DNA of 64,000 nt from Topomyia yanbarensis (GCF_030247195.1 NC_080672.1:90406113-90470112); one strand, 5' to 3'; numbered from the stretch's first letter, positions 10,665 to 21,730 are shown. A program made the numbers and translations. Notes: a model not told the origin generated them from the sequence alone.

Positions 10665-12150
10665 CAATAGCGATTTCGATGATAAATTACTTCTTAGTGA
10701 GAGAATACCCATTTCTAAACCAATAATTTAATTGATTACATTCCAATAAAACTGCTGATGCCGCACCAGATATGAAAAAAAACAGAACTCGAACTGGAAC
10801 CGTTCTACGACGACAAGAACAACAACAAACGATGACTTGCCAGAACAATTGACTACCGTAATCGGTACTGTAGCGGTTATCACGACGATGGATGACCGGG
10901 AGCTGAAACCTGCTGGGACAGTAGCGGCATCACCACCATCAACCTGCCCATCACTTCATTGTAAGCGCACTCTCTGTCTGTGTGTGTATTATTTGTTACA
11001 AACCGCACGAGTTGACTGCAGAATCCGGCGGCGAATGGTGCCCTAGTAGTGAAACACAGTAGGTATATGTACATACAGCTTGGCAATGATGTAGCAAATT
11101 GTTGCAAAGGCCCGGTTTTATTCTGAGGTTGCCCTACCGCACCAATTTCTACACAGTTGTTTGATGGGGGCGGCGGGTACGTAGTGCAGGTATAATCCCA
11201 ATAGTGGCTTTCTTTGTGCCACAACGAAGTTGCATTTGCACGTTCCGTAGTTGGTGAAACATTTTGGGGTGGAGGGCACATTCAGTCTGTAGACTCCATC
11301 CGCTTCGATAGTACATTGTAGTAGCACCAGCATCATCACTATTGTCATCGTCATCACCATCATCATCATCATTGTCAGTACCAGTAGGTAACACACACAA
11401 TTCGGTTGTCGTGCCGTGTTGGAAAGTTCCATAGCACCGATTGCATTTTCACTTCACGCTGAACCATACAGATGGTGTTGTAGGCTAACTAACAATAGTG
11501 TAAAATAGCAACAGATTCGTTCGTTTTCGTAAAAGGGTGGCTTTGCTGGGGTGGGAGTAGGGGTGTTTCAAAAAGCTAAAAACCGAGCAATTATCATACA
11601 AAACTACAGATGGTGTGCAATAATGTAAAGTGCTGTCGATTGCTTTTGTTGAGTTTATAGAAGCCCTGGTGGCTTTTGATGATTCGTTTTTTCGTTTGAT
11701 ATAATTACTTTTATGGGATCTGAATAAAACTTGAACTACTTCGATAAATTTTAAAGCCTGCTCCATTTAGAATGTTGAATAAATCTCAAAAACCTGACAC
11801 CACTCACACATTTAGAACAAATAGCTAGAAATCCATTTTAGTGCTTAGACCTAGTGCCCGTTCCCAGGGAATTCATCGAGTGACTATAGCTTTTTTAAAC
11901 TCATTTAATGATCTCGATGAGTAAGCTCCGTAAGTTCAAACCTTTTCAACCATAATTTGAATAATCTCACCACCCAATTTCTCAACTTCTTATCTATATC
12001 ATATATAGTTCCATAGCTGTTCCATGTTAACCCCATCGAAACTGACTGTTACCGGCATACCCACCGTTTTGTGACTTTATCAATTGTTATCGAGCGAGTT
12101 AAATTTTCGGTTTTATGTTCTTGTGTTATTTATGTTCATATTGTTACATT
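10665..12150. other. Unassigned DNA, possibly single-copy, with CAT-type microsatellite
   Basis: Composition is more balanced than in the flanking repeats and I see no element structure. A trinucleotide tract (ATC/CAT repeats) runs from about 11,328 to 11,375. The minus strand over it opens a 104-codon frame with a Met-rich hydrophobic start and a Cys-containing tail (11,118-11,432). The hydrophobic stretch comes from the microsatellite, so I do not call a gene. Confidence 0.45.
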
Positions 12151-12159
12151 AATAAAAAG

Positions 12160-12200
12160 GCCCTGAAGAAGGTCCAACCTACGGGTCGAAACGTTGGCGA
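12160..12200 (+). other. Hammerhead-ribozyme-like motif, possible Penelope-like element end
   Basis: CTGAAGA is followed by GGTCC, a 7-nt loop (AACCTAC), GGGTC, and then GAAACG. GGTCC and GGGTC can pair with two G-U wobbles. This fits the CUGANGA - stem II - GAAA order of a hammerhead core. Such motifs are known in terminal repeats of Penelope-like retroelements. There is an extra A before stem II, and stems I and III were not established. No Penelope reverse transcriptase is nearby, so this would be a relic. Confidence 0.35.
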
Positions 12201-13880
12201 AGATAACGAAATAATCGACGCAATAGAAATCTGACTGCACTGCCGAAATTCACCTTAGATTACGAACATCTATAACTCCAAAAGGCAGTCATCCTGGTCC
12301 AGTTTTTTTTATTTTTATTAACGTGACTTTAGCTATCTACTGTACTTCAATAATGAATGTCCCCATAACACGAGCGCTCTTTTTAAAACCTCAAAAAATA
12401 ATCCCTTTGAAAAAAATGAAACAAGAAACAATGCGACAGGAAAGTGATCATTTGAGTTTTTAAGATACATGTGTAAATTTAACTTTATTTTTGAGCATAT
12501 TAAATTTCCCAAAATGGAGGCTGTGGCAGCCTCATTACATTTTTTTTTGTGGTAATTGTGCTACAGCCCAGAACAATTATCTGAAGCACACGAAACATTT
12601 TTCTTTTTATAGCTAAGGGTTGTGTTGTGCGTTTAAATCTAGCAAATGGTGGTGAAATTTATTAAACATTTCATATAAAAGGTAAAGATATCGGATTTTG
12701 ACCCCTTTTTTGTTATTATTGGCGTCTAAACATATGATTGCACAATATGCAGGATATATGAATCAAAATTGTTACCTATTTTTGAAAGCTTAAAATGTAA
12801 AATGAAGTAGCTAAAATATTGTAATAAAACTCTTTATGTACTGTATTGGTGATCAGTGAGTTCCGATACGATGGGTTGTTCGCAAAACTGCAGAAGTTAC
12901 AACTTATGTTGATCACGAGTCGGATGTGATGTTGGAGATTTTGAAGTCAGCTGTTTCAGTCTTTAAAATTTGCATTGAAATGTTATTTTTGTATGTCACC
13001 GCTACACTAGTTAACGTCCGTGTTTTGAGATATATGGATTTGATGTGTAAAGTTCAAGTTTGATTACCTTGGACCAAAATGTCTGAGAGGGAAGCATTTC
13101 TGAGTGTAGTGTTCGTATCACTGAAATAGGGTGACCATACCAGAGAAGCAAAAATCCAGAACAGTCGTAAGGGGACTCTGCCTTCCCGCTCTGATGCAGA
13201 GTCAATTTGACGCTACTTCCGGTCCATACCTGAAAGATTTTTTCCCAGATTTTCGGTAGTGAGAAAATCTTGCGGTAAATTTTTGCAGATAGCTAAAACC
13301 AACCTGGTCTTTCTTTACACACATTTGGTTTTTATATACCAATAAACAAAAACTGGACTCTGATGCGCAAACCGGACTAAATATTTTGAGATCATGTTAG
13401 TCGTGGAATTGTACTAGATGTACATCATTGAAGTACAGCAGAAACATCAACAGTACCAGGTGCCTTCCTTGGGGTATGTGTAAACGTGGGTAATCTTGAT
13501 AATCACTTTCTTTCGATCCGTGTGACAGCATTGAAATTACAACAATAACTATCATTGATCCCAAATATCAGCCTTTTTGGCGATTGTTATATCATAGTTC
13601 ATAGTTATCAAAAGCGGCAGATTGGTTGGTGTGAATAACATTAAATTGATCGCTACATTCCGTACTCTCTATTACGTAGGATATTGTAGGATGCTAAACG
13701 TAGAAGGTTTGTCTCTGTCGAACGTCCAGACGTGAAGCCATCACCCGACTTGCTAAAAACAATTGCACTTGCCCAGAACCTGATTCCTTCCCGGAATTAC
13801 CTTACGGCATTACTTCTTGGAGGGGTTTTTATGTGCATAGCACCCACTCTAATTCAACTATTTAGTAGTTTATTTCTTCA
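12201..13880. other. Unassigned AT-rich DNA
   Basis: No repeat with a clear partner in the window, no coding motif and no RNA structure were recognised. Confidence 0.45.
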
Positions 13881-14169
13881 GTAGGGCTACAGCCCTACTC
13901 CTCGACGCACCAGTTCTCCACCATCCACACAGACTGGTAATTTCTGTATGGCAGTCGGAAAGCTGGCTGTGAGTCGAGACTTAGTGGTCCTCCCTTACGA
14001 AGACAATCTGGACGGCAAACTTCAGATTGTCTAATTCAACGATTCCTTGGACTCCCTTATGTCATTCAGCACCACGACTCGGCTCCCTTGTGCCAGTTGA
14101 CACCGCAACTCCCTTCTCGTACAATTCAGCGCCATTTACTCGTTAAGCTCCCGACTTGTTCGCGAACTA

Positions 14170-14960
14170 CTCGGTCTAATCCCCGACGGTGGACTTAGCC
14201 TACTCAGACGGAGAGTTCCCCGGCGAGAGAAGTTCTCCCGAAACCGAGCCAACCAGCCAGGTGTCGAGGTTAGTTCGGCGATTTCGGTGGAGCAGGGCGT
14301 CCGGTTCGCTGGTTCCCCGACGACCCGCGACTGGTGGTGAATCTAGCTTACGCCGACGGAGAGTTCCCCGGCGAAGGAAGTTCTCCCGATACCGATTCTT
14401 CTTTGGTTTTAGCACCACAATTTCTTGAGCCCTTTTGCTCCCTCTCGCTCTGTTTCGCTCTACTTTCCCGATAAACCATTCAGCTTCCGCCCTCACTTGT
14501 TCGTGAAACTTTCGGTCTAGTCCCCAACAATGGATCTAGTCTGTTCTCCTGAAACCGAACGGTCGATTTCTCCTGATACCGATGTTCGTTTCTGTGAGCC
14601 ATTCAGCTCTCCGCGTCGTCCCGATCTACTCGATCTAGTCCCCGGCGGTGGACTTATCCAACTCAACGGGCCACCCAGTAGGTGCTGAGGTCTATCCGGC
14701 GATTCCGGGTGGAGTGTAGCTTCCGGTTCACCAGCTGCTAGCTGTGCGACGCGGTCTAATCCCTGGCGGTGGATCTAACTTACTCACGAGCTACCCGGTA
14801 GGGTGTCGAGGTCAGTCCGGCGATTCCGGTGAAGCTTGACGTCCGGTTCACAGGCGCCCCGACGACCCAAACTCGGTGCTACGTCATGTACTTCTCAACT
14901 GGTCCCCGGCGGTGGACCTAATCTACACAGTCGGAGAGTTCCCCGGCGGCGGAATTTCTT
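14170..14960 (-). repeat. Tandem GC-rich units in the 3' part of R1 element 2
   Basis: A unit containing TCCCCGGCGGTGGA, a TAG/TAA-type hexamer, GGAGAGTTCCCCGGCG and a TTCTCCCGATACCGA block recurs. Units start near 14,180, 14,330, 14,520, 14,640, 14,758 and 14,902, with spacing of 110-190 bp. The block follows the ORF2 stop, so it behaves as a repeated 3' untranslated region. Reverse-complement relatives appear at 63,390-63,670. Confidence 0.7.
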
Positions 14961-15528
14961 TTGAAACCCGATTTGTGGCTTCTTGTTGGTCCCTTCGCCA
15001 CTTCCTCTGCAGCTCGGGGAGTATGCTCGTAACCACTCGGTTGACAGCGTCCCAGGTATGTTTGTCGTGGCACATCTCTTCGATGATATTGTTCACTGTC
15101 ATACCAGGCATACCCCTACGAGCTTCTTCGAGCCTAGGGCATTCGAAGACCACGTGTTCCGGTGTCTCCTGCACAGTCGCACACTCCGGGTAAAGGGACA
15201 GCCTTACAGCCTTCGACCATATTGTTCTGTAGGCACTCACGACTCGTGCGGCCATCAGCCGGAATGTCCTGTTCAGTTTTTCACGGTTCCGTTTGGTTTT
15301 CAGCGCAGCACTCCAGGCAGGAGCCCCATATCGGAGTATCGATGACGAAACAGTAGATAGCAGACGTCTCGTGCTGCTTCTCGGGCCGCTGACGTTTGGC
15401 ATGATTCTCGCTATTGCGTTCGTTGCCTTCGCCGACTTTTCATAGACGTAGTCAACGTGGTTGTTGAAGCTCAACCGGTCGTCGATTATAACTCCCAATT
15501 GCTTCAGTGCACGCTTCGATGCAATCAA
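14923..15528 (-). pseudogene. R1-type ORF2 C-terminal domain (element 2)
   Basis: A 201-codon open frame starts inside the thumb region (LGVIIDDRLSFNNHVDYVYE). It continues through STRRLLSTVSSSILRYGAPAW and ends with the conserved CATVQETPEHVVFEC knuckle and its tail. This arrangement is typical of R1-clade ORF2, where a Cys/His motif follows the reverse transcriptase. Here the first Cys pair of the knuckle is incomplete (PECATVQ). The frame to the upstream reverse transcriptase core is broken near 15,540. The downstream end overlaps the first 3' tandem unit, so the last dozen residues may not be original. Confidence 0.75.
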
Positions 15529-15559
15529 GTGCCCTCTGACGTCATCCGTTGAACTGCTT

Positions 15560-16110
15560 TGCAGTTACTGACCAACAACACCTCCGTCTTGTGGTGAGCA
15601 ATTTGCAGCTTGACCCCGTTCATCCAGGCTCTCGATCGCGTCTATTGTCCCCGTCACCGACACCTCCACATCTTCAAGTGTCTCACCCATCACCGTTAGA
15701 GACACGTCGTCCGCGAAACCCACGACTTTCACTTTCCTAGCGTTAAGACCCCATCGTACATCCCGTTCCAAAGAGTTCGGCCGAGAACGGAGCCCTGAGA
15801 AACCCCCACTATGACTCGCATTGACTTCTGCCCTTCGCTCGTCTCGTACAGCAGCACTCTGCTCTGAAAGTAGCTCTTCAGGATCCGACGATCTAGCTCA
15901 TTCTTCTGTGCAGCGCTACGGCATTGGCCTATACGAGGCTGGATGGCCCGGTGATTTCCCTGACTTTGGCAGCAATTCTACATTTCAAGGAAACTGCCAT
16001 CATCTAAACACTTTTGCAGTAGCATCCTGAACATGTCCGGATATGCCAGGATCGCAGCTTTCAGCGCCACGTTTGATATTCCACCGGACCGGGGGTTTTC
16101 TTTGATTTTA
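15560..16110 (-). pseudogene. R1-type reverse transcriptase core (element 2), broken
   Basis: Pieces in successive frames give the reverse transcriptase blocks in the correct order. SGGISNVALKAAILAYPDMF lies at about 16,020-16,085. A degenerate KSYFQSRVLLYE region follows near 15,870. Then come VSQGSVLG and LWNGMYDGVL (about 15,760-15,830). The catalytic box VVGFADDVSLTV (about 15,715-15,735) is intact here. Several frameshifts separate the pieces. The enzyme would copy element RNA at the nicked target. Upstream, 16,110-16,560 still looks R1-derived but I could not read it reliably. Confidence 0.7.
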
Positions 16111-16991
16111 GTAGCATCCACGCTTATCTGAGTTCGTCGTTTGTCTCTTGCCACTCGGCTGTGTTTGCTCCTTTTTCTTCGCCGTACATTGTCGGTAAAC
16201 AGGTAGTTGGATAGTGCTTCGGGAAGAGACCCTCAACGATTATCTTTAACTTACCCGGGCATATTTCAGTTGGTGCCGACGGGCCCTCATCTTCGTCATG
16301 ACGACTCAGTACGCGTCCCTCAGGGATTGGTGTCTACTTCTCAGCACAGCTACTTATGCCAAACTGTCTTGCAAAGCTTGATCTTCCGATGCGTATGGCG
16401 TGCTGAGCTACTCATTTAACCAGTAAGCTGCACGTCATTTACTGCATGGCTCCAGTTTTCGTGGCATTGTAACGCCAGAAGCCGTCACAATCCTTCTTGT
16501 TAGATCAGCCGCACGAACGTACTTGATTCTGCTGTTCGCCGAAGTGACTTAACAAAGGAGTTTTTGTTAAACACTTTCGTCTTCTACTTCTACTTGATAT
16601 GGCAAGCCATATCAAATTTTCATGAGTTACGATCATTTGATTCCCACGATTTGCGAAGAAAATAATGGTTCAGTGTTCAAATAACACAGTAAGGGCAAAA
16701 TTCAAAATACTTTGTGCGCGACTGGTATATTTGGACCCTCCAGCTATCAAATCTTCGGCACGGAACTACACCTTGAGTTGGGGACTCTTGCTTTCTGTCG
16801 CCTCCTACGACATGGAACCAGGAACCCAGTGGCTCTATTCTTGGTCAGATACCACACGACCTCTTTTTTCAATGGAGAATGCAATTTACGCACTAACCCA
16901 GTACACGTGCATTAGTAGATGCCAAGCTACCACACGGGGTGTACTGGAGTGTCGAGCTCTCACGGTGGACACCATGACTAGGTAATACCGA

Positions 16992-18938
16992 CTAAACTCC
17001 ATTGGGCACCGCCTTCTCCACCGCTTGATACATCCGCTGAATAAGGGTTGTGTCCCGGCCGCAGACGCTAAGCATTGCTGTTCTTTCGACGTCAAAACGA
17101 GGACATACGAACAATATGTGTTCGGCAGATTCGTCGACGCCTGGGCAGTCAGAGCAGACGGGGACCTTTGCGTGCCGGAACCTGTGGAGGTACTGTCTGA
17201 AGCAGCTATGGCCTGACAGGAATTGCGTCAAATGGAAGTGAACTTCCCCATGGGGTCTGCCCACCCAGCTCGATATGTTAGGTATCAGCCGATGGATCCG
17301 GTCCACCTACCTTTCGAGGAGTTATCCCACTCACGCTGCCATCTGGTGATGCTCTCCAGTTTCTGTAGGTAACTGATTACCCTCAGTGCTCTTGACCATG
17401 ACGGGCCGCCGTACCTGAGGATAGATACGGCAACGCCTGCCAGTAACCTACGTCTACTGGCGCACACCTTTGAGCTGTTGGACCTCATCCTCGATAATGC
17501 CGCAACAGCAGTCGAAGCTCTCTTTCACGTATATCTGATATGGTTGCCGAAGGTCAGCTTGTCGTCTATGAGGACTTCGAGAGACTTCAGACTATGCTGT
17601 GAAGTGATCACGACTTCTCCCACATGGATAACTGCATGTTGTGCCGACTTGCGGCTGTTGACGATAACTACCTCCGTCTTATGCTGAGCGAGCTCCAGGA
17701 TTCTCGCGCTCATCCATTCCTCCACCGTGTTGATCGCGTGTTCTGCGGTTAATTCTACCTCAGGGATTGACTCCCCATAGACCTCCAAGGTTACGTCGTT
17801 ACGACGATCTTGACCCCAGGAGGGAGCTTCAGTCTCAGAACCCCGTCATACTTGAGGTTCCATGATACCGGGCCTCGGATCGAGCCCTGCGGGACTCCGG
17901 CGATAATAGAAACCCTCTTCTGACCGGCATCGGTCTCGTATAGCAGTACGCGGTTCTGGAAGTAGCTTTCCAGGATCCGGTACAGACCCATCGGTAGGCT
18001 AAGCCGGTGTAACGAGAGCGCGATGGCATCCCAGCTTGCGCTGTTGAATGCGTTCTTCACGTCAAGAGTCACTAACGCACAGTATCGAATGCCTCGCCTT
18101 TTTCGTTGGATCGCTATCTCGGCAGTCTTTATCACTGAGTTGATAGCGTCCACTGTGGACTTACCCAAGCTGGTTGCTTCACAGGCCGTTCATACCTTTT
18201 GAGTACGGGGTTAGCCTGTTGAGGATGATCCTCTCAAGCAATTTGCCAGTCTTGTCGAGCAGATAGATTGGTCTGTACGCCGATGGGTCGCCTGGCGGCT
18301 TCCCGGGCTTCGGCAACAACACCAATTTCTGATTTTTCCATCTATCGGGGAAGCGGCACTCGTCAAGGCATATCTGCATAGCTAGCTGAACATGTTCGGG
18401 TTCGCTATGATCGCTGCCTTGAGAGCGCTGTCTGGAACTCCATCCGGCCCTGGAGCTTTGTTCATTGCTAGGGATTTAGCCACTGCGAGTAGTTCTTCAT
18501 TCGTCACTGGAGCCACCATTTCGGCCGTGCCCGCACTGTCTCGTAGTGCAGGTGGCCAGAGGCTTGTGGCTCGAGACAGGAAGAATGCTTCGATAATCGT
18601 CGCCAATCGGTCCGGAGACCGTTCTGGGGGTTAAGAGCCCCCTTTGGTCTTGGCCATCACGATTCTGTAGGCGTCACCCCACGGATTCGCGTTGGCACTC
18701 TCACACAGGTTGTCGAAACACGCTCTCTTGCTGCTTTTAATGGCCTTGTTAAGGGCCAATTTCGCAGCTCGAAACACTTCTCGGTGCGGGTTCTTTGCAT
18801 CCTACGTCTAGCTCTGAGGCAGGCTGAACGTAGAGCTGCAATCTCGGTACTCCACCAGTATACCGGGCATCTGCCGTTTCTTGGCAGGGTTTTTCTCGGC
18901 ATAGTGGCACGCGCGTTATAGAACGGCTCCCAGCGCAT
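16992..18938 (-). pseudogene. R1-type reverse transcriptase and C-terminal domain (element 1), frameshifted
   Basis: Successive frames carry, in order: the linker (PRKTLPRNGRCPVYWWSTEI, near 18,870), GPDGVPDSALKAAI (near 18,440), LPKPGKPPGDPSAYRPI (near 18,290), the motif A block VTLDVKNAFNSASWDAI (near 18,050) and GVPQGSIRGP (near 17,890). The YADD/FADD box should follow at about 17,795-17,805. There the sequence jumps from KIV to TLEVYGES with a small deletion and a stop, so the catalytic Asp pair is lost. The thumb (IDDKLTFGNHI), the SILRYGGPSW segment and the C-terminal knuckle (VCSDCPGVDESAEHILFVC, near 17,130) follow in further frames. Confidence 0.8.
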
Positions 18939-19674
18939 CCCCGCTTAGACTGTCAATGTTGCCCTCCAGTCCCAGGGCCGCGGTGAAAGCTTCGCTGTCG
19001 AAGTGATTGGACTTCCACCCGCGTACCTGACAGGGATCTCCCGCCCTCGGATGCTGCACACCATAGTTGATCCTAAAGCGGATTGCTAAATTATCGCTAT
19101 GGGTGTAGCCTTCGTCTACCCTCCAGTCCATGCCTGGAGCCAGACTCGGGCTGGCAAATGTTACGACAATCCACGCCTCCACTTCGTTTCTACGGAATGT
19201 ACTAGCGGAGCCATTATTAGCTAGCACAGTATCGAGTTTCGCAAGCGCCTCCATTAGCGCTTGACCCCTGCTATTTGTACGGCGGCTGCCCCACTCCACT
19301 GCCCAAGCGTTAAAGTCTCCCGCTATTACTACCGGTTTCCGGCCCACGAGGTCCGACGAGAGCCTGTCGATCATCTGGTAGAACTGTTCTATTGGCCACC
19401 TTGGTGGAGCGTAGCAGCTGCAATAGAACACACCATTGATCTTGGCAATCGCCACACCCTCGGCGGAGGGGTGTATTACCTCTTGATCCGGGAACCGTCC
19501 CGTTGTACAGATTGCCACCATTCCAGACCCGTCCGACACCCAATTGCCGTTGCCGGCAGGGATGCGGTACGGGTCTGATAAGAGGGCGACATCTGTCCTC
19601 GACTCCGAGACCGACTGCCACAGCAGCTGTTGGGCTGCTGCACAATGGTTAAGATTTAGCTGTGTGACGTTCAC
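18916..19674 (-). CDS. R1-type ORF2 N-terminal endonuclease (element 1)
   Basis: A 252-codon frame begins VNVTQLNLNHCAAAQQLLWQ from a GTG that overlaps the ORF1 stop, the usual start of R1-clade ORF2. Landmarks of the APE-like endonuclease are DVALLSDPYRIP (about residue 28), the catalytic VIAGDFNAWAVEWGS (about residue 115-130) and the final HSDNLAIRF. In active relatives the last motif is SDH; Asn replaces the catalytic His here, so nicking activity is unlikely. The frame breaks after about residue 250 before the reverse transcriptase. The family's role is sequence-specific target nicking, in rDNA for classical R1; the target of this copy cannot be judged. Confidence 0.8.
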   Translation of the reverse strand: MNVTQLNLNHCAAAQQLLWQSVSESRTDVALLSDPYRIPAGNGNWVSDGSGMVAICTTGRFPDQEVIHPSAEGVAIAKINGVFYCSCYAPPRWPIEQFYQMIDRLSSDLVGRKPVVIAGDFNAWAVEWGSRRTNSRGQALMEALAKLDTVLANNGSASTFRRNEVEAWIVVTFASPSLAPGMDWRVDEGYTHSDNLAIRFRINYGVQHPRAGDPCQVRGWKSNHFDSEAFTAALGLEGNIDSLSGDALGAVL

Positions 19675-20360
19675 GGCTTCTTCTTATTTGCCTCACCGAA
19701 GGGACACGAAGGTCCGCCCATAGCATGTTTATGGGCTTGCTTCTTAGCGGTGCAGATAAGGCACTTGTACGCCTTAGTGCAACCCCGCTCCTTATGCTCC
19801 TCCTCGCTGCAGCGACGACATAATTTGCTCCTGTCTGTGTTCTTGCACTCGTAGGCTTTGTGGCCGGACTCAAGGCACCGATAGCACATATCCACTGAAG
19901 GCGGCTGTGGTATGCTAATAGGGCATACCGACCAGCCGATTTTCAGCTTCCCTATCTCGGTTACCTTTTTGGCATCCGCCTTCAGTAGCCTGAGGTAGGC
20001 TACTTGGGTGCCAGAGGGTCCATCTCTAAAACGCACAGAGGCCCGCTCGATTGTGACGTCGCATTGTTCCTTAACGGCTTTGACAACATCTTCTGCGGTC
20101 GTGAACTCGTCCAGGTGCTTGCACTGGAGAGTCATTTCCGCCCCTAGCGACCTGACTTGGGCGCCTTCACCAAGGACCTCTTGGGCCAAGGCCTTGTATA
20201 CCGCACTAGATTGTGCGCCTCGCTTCAGCACCAGAAGCATTTCTCCCGTGTTGGTGCGTCCAACGCTACGCACATTTTTCCCAAGGGCCGAAAGGCTTTC
20301 GGCCGCCTTCATCGACTTTAGGACGTCGGCGTATTTGTCCTTGTCGGTTTTTAACCACAA
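19671..20360 (-). CDS. R1-type ORF1 (gag-like) C-terminal part with CCHC knuckles
   Basis: This 229-codon frame ends at the TGA that overlaps ORF2. Residues about 1-150 form an RRM-like gag core (for example TGEMLLVLKRGAQSSAVY). Residues about 158-225 hold three CCHC zinc knuckles: CYRCLESGHKAYEC, CRRCSEEEHKERGC and CLICTAKKQAHKHAMGG..C. This protein binds element RNA and forms the ribonucleoprotein. The first Met is internal; the frame is separated from the N-terminal part (20,604-21,140) by frameshifts between 20,360 and 20,604. Confidence 0.8.
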   Translation of the reverse strand: MWLKTDKDKYADVLKSMKAAESLSALGKNVRSVGRTNTGEMLLVLKRGAQSSAVYKALAQEVLGEGAQVRSLGAEMTLQCKHLDEFTTAEDVVKAVKEQCDVTIERASVRFRDGPSGTQVAYLRLLKADAKKVTEIGKLKIGWSVCPISIPQPPSVDMCYRCLESGHKAYECKNTDRSKLCRRCSEEEHKERGCTKAYKCLICTAKKQAHKHAMGGPSCPFGEANKKKP

Positions 20361-20603
20361 GGCCTCGCCTCTGTCCTTGGCCTTCTTCGCGGCCGCGGTA
20401 CCTCCGGTGTCGGTGCCGGCTTCTTCTTAGTGACCAGCGTCCAGGGGTTTGGGCCCCCCTGCCCCGGTCGCGCCGGGTTGCTGGTACCAACGCTCTGCTC
20501 AGCGAGGTCACTCTCGCCCTCGCTTACCTCGGCCAGACGGCGTTTGGCCTTAACGGTTGCACGCCGTGTGGTGTCGGTTTTTGCACCCTCGCCTGGCGAC
20601 TTC

Positions 20604-21140
20604 CTAGGGCGCTTCGCGTTCGACGCCGTCTTGCGATTGCCCTTGCCTTACCTTTTCCCTTCGAGGGGAACTCGGCCGCCGCTTCGAGCGACGTGGCTGC
20701 TCCATAGAAGGTGAAGGTGTCTGAGTGCCCGTATCGACCTTCTCTTTTCCCTCCCTCTTGGAGGCCACTGTCTGGGTTTCTCTGTCGGACTTCTCCCGAC
20801 ATTCCACCCTCTTGGCATAAGCCTGCTGTTTCTGTCTTGCGACACGAACAGTTCTTCGGAGTTCCAGGAGACTCTGTTTTAACTCCTTGCTTATGTTTTG
20901 CTTTGCGCTAGTGTACTCGATTATTGAATCGAGCTGCTCCACCACTTTGCGCATCGCAGATAGTGGCCCGTCCGATGCGTTGGTAGGGCTATTTCCTACC
21001 GCTGCTGGGGTGTCACTGGTGCTTTCAGATGCAACACTCATCGCTCCACTACTTTCCCCACGGGGGGGAGACCTCGCCAAACCACCTCTAGCAAAAGGGT
21101 TTGACACCTCCGACTGTTTGTTGTTTTTGTTCCCCATATA
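20604..21140 (-). pseudogene. R1-type ORF1 N-terminal part
   Basis: The frame runs from a plausible start MGNKNNKQSEVSNPF (about 21,138) and contains a low-complexity Ser/Pro/Ala segment. A coiled-coil-like stretch (QLDSIIEYTSAKQNISKELK) follows, then a Lys/Arg-rich basic tail. Disordered basic N-termini are usual for R1 ORF1. The open frame extends upstream to 21,287, but that part reads as 5' untranslated sequence. Frameshifts follow before the knuckle-bearing part. Confidence 0.65.
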
Positions 21141-21730
21141 AGATCCCACGAGTAGCGCGAGGATAAATGTCCGCCACGCCAGAGCTCTGCAGTAACGTGG
21201 TAAGGGACGCTTACTGTGGGGGTTGCCCAGGTACTCCACAGGCTCCGTTAACGATCGAGCATATTTTTCACCCCCTCGATCACTCATCCCTCGGCACGGG
21301 TCGCTTCACGCCTTGGAATTGGGGTTATGACCTATCCTGCTTTACGTGGTGACCGCTGCCCAGATCATCACAACCATCCTCCTTTATCAGGGCTTTGGAC
21401 CTGTTGCTCTGGTTCTCAATAGTTCCAGGTACGTATGTTATAACAGACATGCTACTATTGAGATCCGTCATTCGCTAGCGGAGTTACCACACGGGCTCTG
21501 GGCAGGTTCGTCTGTATACCTCGAAATTTGATAATCGAACCGCAGCATAACTTCAGCATTAACCGAAAGTCTCAGTAAACCCCCAGCCGACAAAGATCCA
21601 GTAAAACGATGCCGATCATCGGCGAAAAAATGCGAACGTTCTGCTGCGTAATGCAGCATACTGGTGAGTTCGCCCGGCTCTTCCCAGGTTCTGTTCGCCA
21701 CTGAGAATATTTTAAAACCCCTCAATAATT
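21141..21730 (-). other. Probable 5' untranslated region of R1 element 1
   Basis: GC content stays above background to about 21,730, where the sequence turns AT-rich. An 85-codon open frame (21,468-21,725, minus) has no family motif. No promoter or target-site duplication could be matched with the 3' end near 16,600. Confidence 0.4.

Larger units (their letters stand above)
13881..16560 (-). mobile_element. R1-clade non-LTR retrotransposon, degraded 3' half (element 2)
   Basis: Read on the minus strand, this copy starts inside the reverse transcriptase near 16.5 kb. It runs through the C-terminal zinc-knuckle region (ends at 14,923) and a 3' part made of tandem GC-rich units (14,170-14,960). 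It then ends near 13,880 without a visible poly-A tail. It lies just downstream of, and in the same orientation as, the larger R1 copy at 16.6-21.7 kb, but its protein sequence is clearly different. It is therefore a second family or subfamily member, not a duplicate. GC content is far above that of the surrounding DNA. Confidence 0.8.
16560..21730 (-). mobile_element. R1-clade non-LTR retrotransposon, near full length but dead (element 1)
   Basis: The minus strand reads: 5' untranslated region (about 21,730-21,140), gag-like ORF1 (about 21,140-19,671), ORF2 endonuclease (19,674-18,916), reverse transcriptase and C-terminal knuckle (about 18,940-16,992), then a 3' tail to about 16,600. ORF1 and ORF2 overlap as GTGA, where the TGA stop of ORF1 shares bases with a GTG at the start of ORF2. 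That layout, the CCHC knuckles in ORF1 and the NLNHC...LL start of ORF2 mark the R1 clade, like the RT1/RT2 elements of mosquitoes. Frameshifts, an endonuclease active-site change and loss of the FADD box make it inactive. Confidence 0.85.

Noticed and set aside
11118..11432. 104-codon minus-strand frame with hydrophobic start and five Cys in the tail, like a small secreted protein
   Set aside because: The hydrophobic Met-rich stretch is a translated CAT microsatellite. Two other frames are open across the same region, and there is no splice or promoter support.
16596..16615. 20-bp palindrome TGATATGGCAAGCCATATCA between the two R1 copies
   Set aside because: Short perfect palindromes of this size are expected by chance in 64 kb, and no element boundary or duplication could be tied to it.
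20008..20707. Long plus-strand frames of 140-164 codons across the R1 region
   Set aside because: They are antisense shadows of the GC-rich R1 ORF1 on the minus strand, which has knuckle motifs.
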